Assembly (NCBI GenBank): GCA_030665705.1
Contig: DAOUZG010000152.1
Span: forward strand, 1-5,351
Reading direction: 5' to 3'
Length of the DNA stretch: 5,351 bases
Source of the DNA: Deltaproteobacteria bacterium
GTDB taxonomy: Bacteria; Myxococcota_A; UBA9160; SZUA-336
Each line of letters begins with the position of its first letter. Positions within the stretch are counted from its first letter, which is position 1. Shown here piece by piece: positions 1 through 5,351 of this stretch. Below the pieces are notes generated by a model. That model made no database searches and was not told the origin of the DNA. It saw nothing but the letters and a program-made list of their open reading frames with translations. Position numbers and translations under genes: made by a program.

Positions 1-71
1 CGAGGAGGAGCCATGCCGACACCCGCGTCGATCGCCTCGAGCTGAGCCGCGAGATGGGGGTCGTTCCGGGC
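1..71 (-). other. Crotonase 3' flank, coding-like open frame
   Basis: This stretch follows the crotonase TAG stop on the minus strand and reaches the window edge. The frame of the crotonase stays open for all 23 full codons after the stop. It reads ARNDPHLAAQLEAIDAG and then VGMAPP, with mostly G or C in third positions, which is coding-like. The only ATG in this frame is at 12-14, without a good Shine-Dalgarno sequence before it. It could be the start of a downstream gene, an extension left behind a newly acquired stop, or chance in GC-rich DNA. The crotonase already has a normal C-terminus, so I do not extend that gene. No terminator-like hairpin is seen here. Confidence 0.15.
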
Positions 72-905
72 CTAGAGCTTACGGCCGACCCTCGGGAAGC
101 GCGGGGGTCGCTTCTCCATGAACGACACCACCCCTTCGCGGAAGTCAGGCCACGCGAAGGTTTCGGACATGAGCCGCACCGCCTTTTGCTGTGCCTCCCC
201 AAACGACGCCGTCAGGTCTTCGTAGATTTGACGCTTCATCACCCGGATGGCTGCGGGGGAGCAGTTCTCCGCCAGCTCGGTCACGTACTCGCGCACGAAC
301 TTGAGGAGTTCCTCGTGAGGGACCACCCGGTTCACGAGTCCGATTCGCTCGGCCTCCTTAGCGTCGATCTTGCGGGCCGAGAAGAGCAGATCGAGGGCGT
401 GGCCGACCCCCACGAGCCGTGGAAGGCTCCAGCTGCTTCCCCACTCGGCCACGAGCCCGCGCCTCGAGAATGAGGTGGTGAACACGGCGCGGTCGGAGCC
501 GAAACGTAGGTCACAGTGCAGGATCATCGGAAGGGCCAGCCCCGCGCACGGGCCGTTGATTGCGGCGATGACGGGCTTCCGCACCGATGTGAAGTAGGAG
601 TGCGGGCCGTGAAAGCCCATGCCCATCTCCGGATCGCCCGGCTCGGCTTCGAGGCCCGGCCCCTTCTCGCCGAATCTTTCCCCCTCGCTGAGCTGCTTGA
701 GACCCTGGACGTCCGCACCCGCGCAGAAGCCGCGGCCGGCTCCCGTCAGCACGATCGCAACCACCCGTTCGTCAGCCTCGGCCTGGGCGACCGCGTGCCG
801 GATCTCCTCCCCCATCTGGTCGGTCCAGGCGTTCAGACGATCCGGGCGGTTGAATGTGATGGTCGCCGTCGGGTCCTCGACCACGTACAGGATCTGCTCG
901 TACAT
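72..905 (-). CDS. Enoyl-CoA hydratase/isomerase family protein (crotonase fold)
   Basis: This is a cytoplasmic acyl-CoA enzyme of 277 residues, the usual length for a single-domain crotonase. Seen in the sequence: an N-terminal strand ending TITFNRPDRLNAW (15-27), the first oxyanion-hole segment GRGFCAGAD (57-65), the second oxyanion segment AAINGPCAG (114-122), a CDLRFGSD stretch (131-138), and the C-terminal trimer helices ending in the common EKRPPRF (264-270). Aligned by eye to rat mitochondrial hydratase, the two catalytic glutamates (E144, E164) are replaced by P126 and F146. E154, in LVAEWGSSW, falls where PaaG has Asp136 and dienoyl-CoA isomerase its active-site Asp. The protein is therefore more likely an isomerase-type or other non-canonical crotonase than a classical hydratase; the substrate is unknown. 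The start at 905 is supported by AAGGAG at 912-917, 6 bases upstream. It lies downstream of asd on the same strand and may share its transcript. Confidence 0.93.
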   Translation of the reverse strand: MYEQILYVVEDPTATITFNRPDRLNAWTDQMGEEIRHAVAQAEADERVVAIVLTGAGRGFCAGADVQGLKQLSEGERFGEKGPGLEAEPGDPEMGMGFHGPHSYFTSVRKPVIAAINGPCAGLALPMILHCDLRFGSDRAVFTTSFSRRGLVAEWGSSWSLPRLVGVGHALDLLFSARKIDAKEAERIGLVNRVVPHEELLKFVREYVTELAENCSPAAIRVMKRQIYEDLTASFGEAQQKAVRLMSETFAWPDFREGVVSFMEKRPPRFPRVGRKL

Positions 906-1012
906 TACGTTCTCCTTTGATCTAGGGTCTCGTCGAGCGATTTGACACTGCCACCTCCCCCCGTGCCGCCGACCACGACGCGGCGCTCATCGACCTCGCG
1001 CTTCCAGCTCAC
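905..1012 (-). CDS. Possible small ORF coupled to the crotonase (weak)
   Basis: On the minus strand a frame is open from just after a TGA (1094-1096) to a TAA at 905-907. That TAA overlaps the crotonase ATG as TAATG, an arrangement typical of translational coupling. The frame has no ATG. The only GTG start with a run of coding-like codons after it is at 1012, giving 35 residues that begin (M)SWKREVDERRVVVGG, followed by a glycine-rich turn and a polar tail. About 17 consecutive codons there end almost entirely in G or C, as in the neighbouring genes. Against it: no clear Shine-Dalgarno sequence before the GTG, no recognisable family, and a poor third-base pattern at the end. It could be a leader peptide, a gene remnant whose open frame reaches 1093, or chance. 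Confidence 0.2.
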   Translation of the reverse strand: MSWKREVDERRVVVGGTGGGGSVKSLDETLDQRRT

Positions 1013-1053
1013 CCACGGAGTATACGCAGACGCACCGAGAATCCAGACCGCGA

Positions 1054-1109
1054 CCGAGGCCGACCCTCCCAGCGACCCGGGAGTGGCCTTGGCTCAGTTG
1101 CGGGTCGGC
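1054..1109. repeat. Nested inverted repeats downstream of asd
   Basis: Two overlapping dyad symmetries lie just past the asd stop. One is a perfect 8-bp inverted repeat, GCCGACCC at 1059-1066 and GGGTCGGC at 1102-1109, with 35 bases between the arms. The other is a compact hairpin with outer arms at 1054-1061 and 1085-1092 (7 of 8 complementary) and inner arms CTCCC 1066-1070 and GGGAG 1079-1083 around an 8-base loop. They share bases, so they would be alternative folds. Neither is followed by a T-run on the minus strand, so a classical intrinsic terminator is not supported. A 3'-end stabilising structure, a Rho-type end or a regulatory fold before the crotonase is possible. Function is inferred only from position. 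Confidence 0.35.
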
Positions 1110-1113
1110 TCTG

Positions 1114-2139
1114 CTAGGCCAGTTTTCGGGCGACGAGGGTTTCCGCGATCTGGACGGCGTTGGTAGCTGCGCCCTTCCGGAGGTTGTCCGACACCTGCCA
1201 CATCCAGAGACGATCGCTCGCGAGGTCCCGCCGCACGCGCCCGACGAGAACCTCGTCCCTCCCGGCGACGTCGGCCGGCGTCGGGAAGCGGTTCGACGCG
1301 GGATCGTCAATGACCTCTACGCCTGGGAACGCGGCCAGCGCCTTCCGCGCCGCCTCGGGCTCCAGCGGCCGCTCCGTCTCGATCAGCATCGTGGCCGCGT
1401 GCCCCACCGGAACCGGGACCCGTACACAGGTCATGGTCACTTCGAGTTCTGGCATATCCATGATCTTGCGCGTCTCGTACAGGAGCTTGACCTCCTCGGT
1501 CGAATACGCGTCATCCCGGAATTTCTCGCAGAGCGGCACCACGTTGTATGCGATCGGCGCGGCGAACGTCTTCGGGACAAGGGCCTTGCCCTCGGCCCGG
1601 GCCGCGATCTGCTCCTCGAGCTCGTCGACACCGGGACGCCCCGCGCCGCTCACGGCCTGGAGCGTGGTCACCACGACGCTGCGGACACCCGCGACCCTCC
1701 GAATCGGCTCCAGCGCCATGACGAAGCCGATCGTGGTGCAGTTCGGGCAGGAGATGATCCCCTTGTGCTTCTCGAGGGCGTCCGCGTTGACCTCGGGGAC
1801 GACGAGCGGGACGTCGTCGTTCAGGCGCCAGGTGCCCGACTTGTCGACCACGACGGCACCCCGCTTTGCCGCTTCCGGGGCGAGGTCCTTGGAGAGCGAG
1901 CCCGTCGCTGCGAAGAAGACCAGGTCGACGCCCTCGAAGGCTCCCGGCTCGGCCTCGCGGACCGGCAGAGCCTTCCCCCGGAACGTCACCGTCGTGCCTG
2001 CCGAGCGCTCGCTCGCCAGAGGCAAGAGCTGCTTCACCGGGAACGACCGCTCCTCCAGCACACCCAGCAGAACCTCGCCGACTGCGCCGGTGGCGCCGAC
2101 GACAGCCACCACCCGATCTCTTCCTTTACGGCTGCTCAT
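1114..2139 (-). CDS. asd: Aspartate-semialdehyde dehydrogenase
   Basis: This is a cytoplasmic NADPH-dependent enzyme (EC 1.2.1.11) that converts L-aspartyl-4-phosphate to L-aspartate 4-semialdehyde, the branch point to lysine/diaminopimelate, threonine and methionine. The 341-residue length fits the family. Seen: the nucleotide-binding loop GATGAVG (15-21), FFAATGSLSKD (75-85), DKSGTWRL (99-106), the active-site segment SCPNCTTIG with nucleophile Cys134, Gln161 in LQAVSGAGRPG (160-170), the substrate- and acid-base region R240 and H247 in VRVPVPVGH, and the C-terminal signature DNLRKGAATNAVQIA (318-332). All expected catalytic residues are present. I chose the ATG at 2139 because GGAGG lies 10 bases upstream and the Rossmann strand begins a few residues later. 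An ATG at 2196 would add 19 residues with no resemblance to the family. The gene is divergent from htrA and upstream of the crotonase. Confidence 0.96.
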   Translation of the reverse strand: MSSRKGRDRVVAVVGATGAVGEVLLGVLEERSFPVKQLLPLASERSAGTTVTFRGKALPVREAEPGAFEGVDLVFFAATGSLSKDLAPEAAKRGAVVVDKSGTWRLNDDVPLVVPEVNADALEKHKGIISCPNCTTIGFVMALEPIRRVAGVRSVVVTTLQAVSGAGRPGVDELEEQIAARAEGKALVPKTFAAPIAYNVVPLCEKFRDDAYSTEEVKLLYETRKIMDMPELEVTMTCVRVPVPVGHAATMLIETERPLEPEAARKALAAFPGVEVIDDPASNRFPTPADVAGRDEVLVGRVRRDLASDRLWMWQVSDNLRKGAATNAVQIAETLVARKLA

Positions 2140-2149
2140 CTTCCGATTG

Positions 2150-2154
2150 CCTCC
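2150..2154 (-). promoter_or_regulatory. Ribosome binding site deciding the asd start
   Basis: GGAGG on the minus strand ends 10 bases before the ATG at 2139. The spacing is a little long, but no comparable purine-rich site precedes the alternative ATG at 2196, so this site favours the shorter 341-residue protein. Confidence 0.6.
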
Positions 2155-2284
2155 ATCTGCCCCGTCCTGTCCCGCCCTGCCCAGACGCGGGATCATCGGT
2201 GCCTACCCATTGAGTGTCAACCCGCCGGGCCATCCGTGGCGTTCGGGCGCAAAGGCCCGCAGAATACCGGCATCAGCCCCGGGG

Positions 2285-2290
2285 GGAGGA
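2285..2290 (+). promoter_or_regulatory. Ribosome binding site deciding the htrA start
   Basis: GGAGGA lies at the end of a G-rich run, 4 bases before the ATG at 2295. It supports that start over the in-frame ATG at 2214, which would put a 27-residue arginine-rich stretch in front of the export signal. Confidence 0.75.
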
Positions 2291-2294
2291 ACCG

Positions 2295-3380
2295 ATGCAA
2301 CGACGGTCTCTCGGCGGACTCGTAGTCATCGTCGTCGCTCTGCTTGTCGGACCGCGTGTCTTGGAGGGTCGGGAGCCCGCCCTTGGGCCCCACGCCGTTC
2401 CTGGGGCGCTCTCGCCGGAAGAGACCCGTACCATCCGGATCTTCCGCGAGGCGGCCCCGTCGGTGGTTCACGTGACGAGCATCAGCGTGCGGCGCGACGT
2501 CTTCACGTTCAACCTGTTCGAGATTCCACAGGGGACCGGAACCGGCTTCATCTGGGACGTTGACGGCCGCGTCGTTACGAACTTCCACGTCATCCGTGGC
2601 GGCGAAGCCGTTCACGTGACACTGGCGGACCAGACGAGCTGGCGAGCCGAGCTGGTGGGCGTGGCGCCTCATAAAGACCTCGCGGTCCTACGGATCGGCG
2701 CGCCGAAGAAGAGCCTCAAGCCGATTCCACTCGGGGCCTCCCACGACCTGGCGGTTGGGCAGCAGGTCTACGCGATCGGAAACCCCTTCGGGCTCGATCA
2801 GACCCTGACGACCGGCGTGATCAGCGGGCTCGAGCGGGAGATCCAATCGGTCACCGGGAGGCCTATCCAGGGCGTCATCCAGACCGACGCCGCAATCAAC
2901 CCCGGAAACTCCGGAGGCCCGCTGCTCGACAGCGCGGGACGCCTCATCGGGGTCAATACCGCGATCTACAGCCCCACGGGCGCCTATGCCGGTGTCGGTT
3001 TCGCCGTCCCGGTCGGCACGGTCCGGAGAATCGTCCCCCAGCTGATCCGCCACGGGCGCGTCATCCAGCCCGGGCTCGGCGTTCGGATCGCCGATGACGC
3101 CTGGGCGGCGCGGTTCGACATCAAAGGCGTCGTGATCATCGACCTGGTTCGCGGCGGGGCCGCCGATCGTGCGGGGCTTCGCGCCACCCGGCGGAGCCGC
3201 TCGCGAGGCATCCTTCTCGGTGACGTAATCACGGCGCTCGAGGACCACCCGATCCGGAACACGGATGATCTCTTCCTGGCCCTCGACGAGTACAAGGTGG
3301 GCGACACGGTCACGTTGACGATCCAGCGGAAGCGAGGGCCCCAGAAGGTTCAGGTCACCCTGCAGGAAGTCGGGCAGTAA
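2295..3380 (+). CDS. htrA: HtrA/Deg-family serine protease with one PDZ domain
   Basis: This is a probable periplasmic, exported or membrane-anchored protease/chaperone of envelope protein quality control, 361 residues from the ATG at 2295. Domains in order: basic start MQRR and a hydrophobic export signal or anchor (about 7-20); a trypsin-like protease domain (about 45-255) with catalytic His98 in VVTNFHVI, Asp128 in HKDLAVL and Ser206 in NPGNSGGPL; one PDZ domain (about 258-357). All three catalytic residues are intact. The stretches FREAAPSVVHVTS, LTTGVISGL, QTDAAINPGN and VNTAIYSP closely match plant chloroplast Deg1. Like Deg1, the PDZ domain has extra residues (about 296-308, basic here) between AGL and GDVI. 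There is no second PDZ domain, unlike DegP. No clear signal-peptidase site is visible, so an uncleaved anchor is possible. It is divergent from asd and convergent with the RND pump gene, so probably transcribed alone. Confidence 0.95.
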   Translation: MQRRSLGGLVVIVVALLVGPRVLEGREPALGPHAVPGALSPEETRTIRIFREAAPSVVHVTSISVRRDVFTFNLFEIPQGTGTGFIWDVDGRVVTNFHVIRGGEAVHVTLADQTSWRAELVGVAPHKDLAVLRIGAPKKSLKPIPLGASHDLAVGQQVYAIGNPFGLDQTLTTGVISGLEREIQSVTGRPIQGVIQTDAAINPGNSGGPLLDSAGRLIGVNTAIYSPTGAYAGVGFAVPVGTVRRIVPQLIRHGRVIQPGLGVRIADDAWAARFDIKGVVIIDLVRGGAADRAGLRATRRSRSRGILLGDVITALEDHPIRNTDDLFLALDEYKVGDTVTLTIQRKRGPQKVQVTLQEVGQ

Positions 3381-3382
3381 GG

Positions 3383-3400
3383 CCCGTCGCGGCAGACGGG
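3383..3400 (+). terminator. Hairpin after htrA, possible terminator
   Basis: A perfect 6-bp stem, CCCGTC (3383-3388) and GACGGG (3395-3400), with a 6-base loop begins 2 bases after the htrA stop. The downstream sequence has only a short TTT (3407-3409), so it is a weak intrinsic terminator at best. On the minus strand no T-run follows, so it would not terminate the RND transcript in the classical way. It is the only such structure in the 41-base convergent gap. Confidence 0.35.
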
Positions 3401-3421
3401 GGTGGGTTTCTGAGATGGGTT

Positions 3422-5351
3422 CTAAGGGCGAGCCCGGGGAAGACGAAGAGGCCCCCGGCTCCCCCTGATCCGCTCCCGGAGAAGCCCGGCGAGCCCACGC
3501 ACCTTCTCGGGAACCTGGTCGAGGAGGATGTAGATGACCGGCACCACGACCAGCGTGAGGAGCGTCGAAGTGATCAAGCCCCCGACAGTGACCATTCCCA
3601 TCGGGGCGCGGAACTCCGCACCTGCGCCCTTTGCCAGGGCGACCGGGAGCATCCCGAAGACGAGCGCCCCGGTCGTCATCAGGACGGGCCGCATCCGAAT
3701 CGGACCGGCCTCCAGGACCGCCTCCTCGCGGCTCCGGCCGGCCTCCCGGAGCTGGTTGGTGTAGTCCACGAGCAGGATGCCGTTCTTCATGACGAGACCC
3801 ATGAGCACGAGGAGCCCGATCCCGCTCATCAGGTCGATCGACATTCCCGTGAGCTTCAGCGCGAGGAACCCACCGATAAAGGAGAGGGGGGCCGACATCA
3901 TGATCGTGAAGGGGTGGATGAAGGAGTTGAAGAGCGACGCGAGGATCATGTAGATCGCGATCGGCGCGAGCACGAACGCGAATGCGATCGACCCCATGGC
4001 CTCCCACATTGCTCGAATCCGTGCGGTCGGGACGAACTCGTCGGGTGGGGCGATCCCGAGCTCCGCTCCCCATGCATCGAGCTTAGCGGTCGCGATTCCG
4101 AGCGGCGTGTCTCCCATCAGGTTGGCATAAAGGATGATCTGGCGAGCCCGGTTCTCCCGACGGATCTCCACGGCCCCTTCCCCGTGACGGAGGTGAGCCA
4201 CGTTCGTGATGGGCACGAGCTGCCCACGGAGTGAGCGGATGCGGATCAGACTCAGCTTGGAGGGATCGTCGCGGTACTCGGGCAGGATCTGAACGCGGAC
4301 GTCGTAGCGCCGTCCTCCCTCCTCGTACGATCCGACCTTCTCTCCCGCGAGAAGCGTCCGGATGGTTCGTCCCACGAGCGTTGCCGGAACGCCCAGGTCG
4401 GCCGCGCGGGCGCGGTTCATCTCCAGAGAAATCTCCGGTTTCCCCGTCTCGAAGGAGCTCGCGACGTCGACGAACATCGGGTCGGATCGCATGCGATCCA
4501 GCAGGCTCTCGGCGTATAGATTCAGCCGCGCGAGATCGGGACCGCGCAGGGAGTACTGCACACGGGCCGTGCGATCTCCGAAGTCCACCCAGCCGATCTC
4601 GCCGACCTCGATCTCGTCTGCTTCGGGAACGGCGGTTACGAGCCTGCCCCGGAGGCTATCCATGATCTCGGTCTGTGTTCGGTCACGCTCGTGCTTGTCG
4701 GTGACTGCGACGAAGATCGAGGCCTCGTTTGCCCGGAGCTGCATACCCGTACCGATCGACGAGAAGACCGTCCTCACCTCCGGCTCCTCGGCTATCACCT
4801 CCTCCGTGGTTCGTATGAGCCGGCTCGTCACCGAGAGGGGAGTACCGAGCGGGAATTTGACTCGGACCCTGAACTCGCCGCGGTCGCCCTCGGTGTAGAA
4901 GTTGAAAGGGAGCGTCCACCCAATGCCGATCCCGCCGATAACCGCCGCGACAGCCACGGCGACCGTCAACCCCTTCCGCCGAATGGCTCTTTCGAGGAGC
5001 CAGCGGTACCCCTCGTCGAGGCCGTTGTACCCTCGTTCGAGCGCGCGCCACACCCCGTGTGAGCCGTTGTTTCGCACGAGGATTCGGCTGGCCAGCATCG
5101 GCGCGAGGGTAAAGGCGACAAGGGCCGAAATCGATACCGCGAACACGACGACCATCCCAAACTGGTAGAACCACTCCCCGACCATCCCCTCCATGAACGC
5201 GATCGGCACGAATACCGCACAGACGGCGAGTGTGGTGGAGATGACGGCAAGCAGGACCTGCGAAGCCCCGGCCTCGGCGGCCGTCATCCGCGACTCACCC
5301 CCTTCCATTCGACGGTAGATGTTTTCGACCACGACGATTGCGTCGTCGATG
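3422..5351 (-). CDS. RND efflux transporter, AcrB-like inner-membrane pump (5' end missing)
   Basis: This is the C-terminal 642 residues of a resistance-nodulation-division (HAE-1-like) proton antiporter that would export drugs or other amphiphiles with a membrane-fusion protein and outer-membrane channel. The frame is open through the window edge and starts inside transmembrane helix 4 with IDDAIVVVENI, so about 405 N-terminal residues are missing by comparison with AcrB. Counting visible residues: helices at about 31-53, 62-86, 127-148, then a large periplasmic porter/docking region (149-451), then helices at 452-472, 478-500, 504-529, 555-576 and 586-611. The proton-relay residues match AcrB by eye: Asp2 and Asp3 (D407, D408), Lys522 (K940), Arg552 (R971), Thr559 (T978). 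The remaining length agrees with AcrB almost exactly, with no frameshift. The arginine- and proline-rich tail is not conserved. Adaptor genes, if in an operon, would lie beyond the window. The exported substrate cannot be read from the sequence. Confidence 0.95.
   Translation of the reverse strand, partial: IDDAIVVVENIYRRMEGGESRMTAAEAGASQVLLAVISTTLAVCAVFVPIAFMEGMVGEWFYQFGMVVVFAVSISALVAFTLAPMLASRILVRNNGSHGVWRALERGYNGLDEGYRWLLERAIRRKGLTVAVAVAAVIGGIGIGWTLPFNFYTEGDRGEFRVRVKFPLGTPLSVTSRLIRTTEEVIAEEPEVRTVFSSIGTGMQLRANEASIFVAVTDKHERDRTQTEIMDSLRGRLVTAVPEADEIEVGEIGWVDFGDRTARVQYSLRGPDLARLNLYAESLLDRMRSDPMFVDVASSFETGKPEISLEMNRARAADLGVPATLVGRTIRTLLAGEKVGSYEEGGRRYDVRVQILPEYRDDPSKLSLIRIRSLRGQLVPITNVAHLRHGEGAVEIRRENRARQIILYANLMGDTPLGIATAKLDAWGAELGIAPPDEFVPTARIRAMWEAMGSIAFAFVLAPIAIYMILASLFNSFIHPFTIMMSAPLSFIGGFLALKLTGMSIDLMSGIGLLVLMGLVMKNGILLVDYTNQLREAGRSREEAVLEAGPIRMRPVLMTTGALVFGMLPVALAKGAGAEFRAPMGMVTVGGLITSTLLTLVVVPVIYILLDQVPEKVRGLAGLLRERIRGSRGPLRLPRARP

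Larger units (their letters stand above)
2140..2294. promoter_or_regulatory. Divergent intergenic region between asd and htrA
   Basis: These 155 bases separate the start codons of two divergently transcribed genes, so promoters for both must lie here or overlap the gene starts. I could not find a convincing -35/-10 pair with correct spacing for either gene. TTGAGT near 2210-2215 and AGAATA near 2260-2265 are too far apart to be one sigma-70 promoter. No tandem operator repeat or riboswitch-like fold was recognised. The promoter role is inferred from gene orientation alone. Confidence 0.45.

Noticed and set aside
13..45. Plus-strand ATG with an ideal Shine-Dalgarno sequence (GAGGAGGAG) coding 10 residues
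   Set aside because: It is very short, ends at TGA at 43-45, and lies in a stretch where the minus strand looks more coding-like; the purine run is more simply a Pro-codon complement.
942..1166. Plus-strand open frame through the asd-crotonase gap
   Set aside because: Proline/threonine-rich translation, no ribosome binding site, and its end runs antisense into asd.
1114..2196. Longer asd starting at the ATG at 2196
   Set aside because: The extra 19 residues do not resemble the family N-terminus and the upstream ribosome site is weak; GGAGG supports 2139.
2214..2294. Longer htrA starting at the ATG at 2214
   Set aside because: It would place an Arg-rich stretch before the hydrophobic export segment, while a strong ribosome binding site directly precedes the ATG at 2295.
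1160..2563. Very long plus-strand open frame (467 codons) over asd and the htrA start
   Set aside because: It is antisense to asd, which has every family motif, and out of frame with htrA; its translation is serine/arginine/threonine-rich low complexity, typical of shadow frames in GC-rich DNA.
2688..4073. Long minus-strand open frame (461 codons) across htrA and the 3' part of the RND gene
   Set aside because: It spans the junction of two confidently assigned genes in the wrong frame and reads as Arg/Asp/Gly/Pro-rich sequence with no domain.
3422..5332. GTG at 5332 as the start of the RND protein
   Set aside because: It lies inside the conserved DDAIVVVEN motif of transmembrane helix 4 and the frame stays open to the window edge, so the gene is truncated by the window.

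Overview
This is a GC-rich (roughly mid-60s % by eye), densely coding bacterial window with four clear protein genes and no RNA gene, mobile element, CRISPR array or phage-like segment that I can see. An RND drug-efflux-type transporter next to an exported HtrA-type protease suggests a Gram-negative cell envelope. The proteins do not allow a firm phylum. An uncultured GC-rich lineage (for example Rokubacteria-, Gemmatimonadota- or Myxococcota/Desulfobacterota-like) is a guess.

Layout, left to right. Positions 1-71 lie downstream of the first gene and may hold the edge of another reading frame. A crotonase-fold enoyl-CoA hydratase/isomerase (72-905, minus) lies downstream of asd, aspartate-semialdehyde dehydrogenase (1114-2139, minus). 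The gap between them, 906-1113, holds a nested inverted repeat and a weak candidate small ORF whose stop overlaps the crotonase start as TAATG. A 155-base divergent gap (2140-2294) separates asd from a secreted or membrane-anchored HtrA serine protease with one PDZ domain (2295-3380, plus). That protease converges, across 41 bases containing a 6-bp hairpin, on an RND efflux pump gene (3422-5351, minus). The window edge cuts the pump gene and only its C-terminal ~60% is visible.

How the genes work together: asd serves lysine/diaminopimelate, threonine and methionine synthesis. The crotonase acts on an acyl-CoA thioester and has no obvious pathway link to asd, so shared transcription would be the main connection. 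HtrA and the RND pump are both envelope functions, but they face each other and are not one operon.

The most informative details are these. The crotonase lacks both canonical hydratase glutamates but has a glutamate at the position used by isomerase-type crotonases. The HtrA closely resembles plant chloroplast Deg1, including its PDZ insertion. The asd-crotonase gap has unexplained structure. I did not find convincing evidence of an undescribed multi-gene system here.
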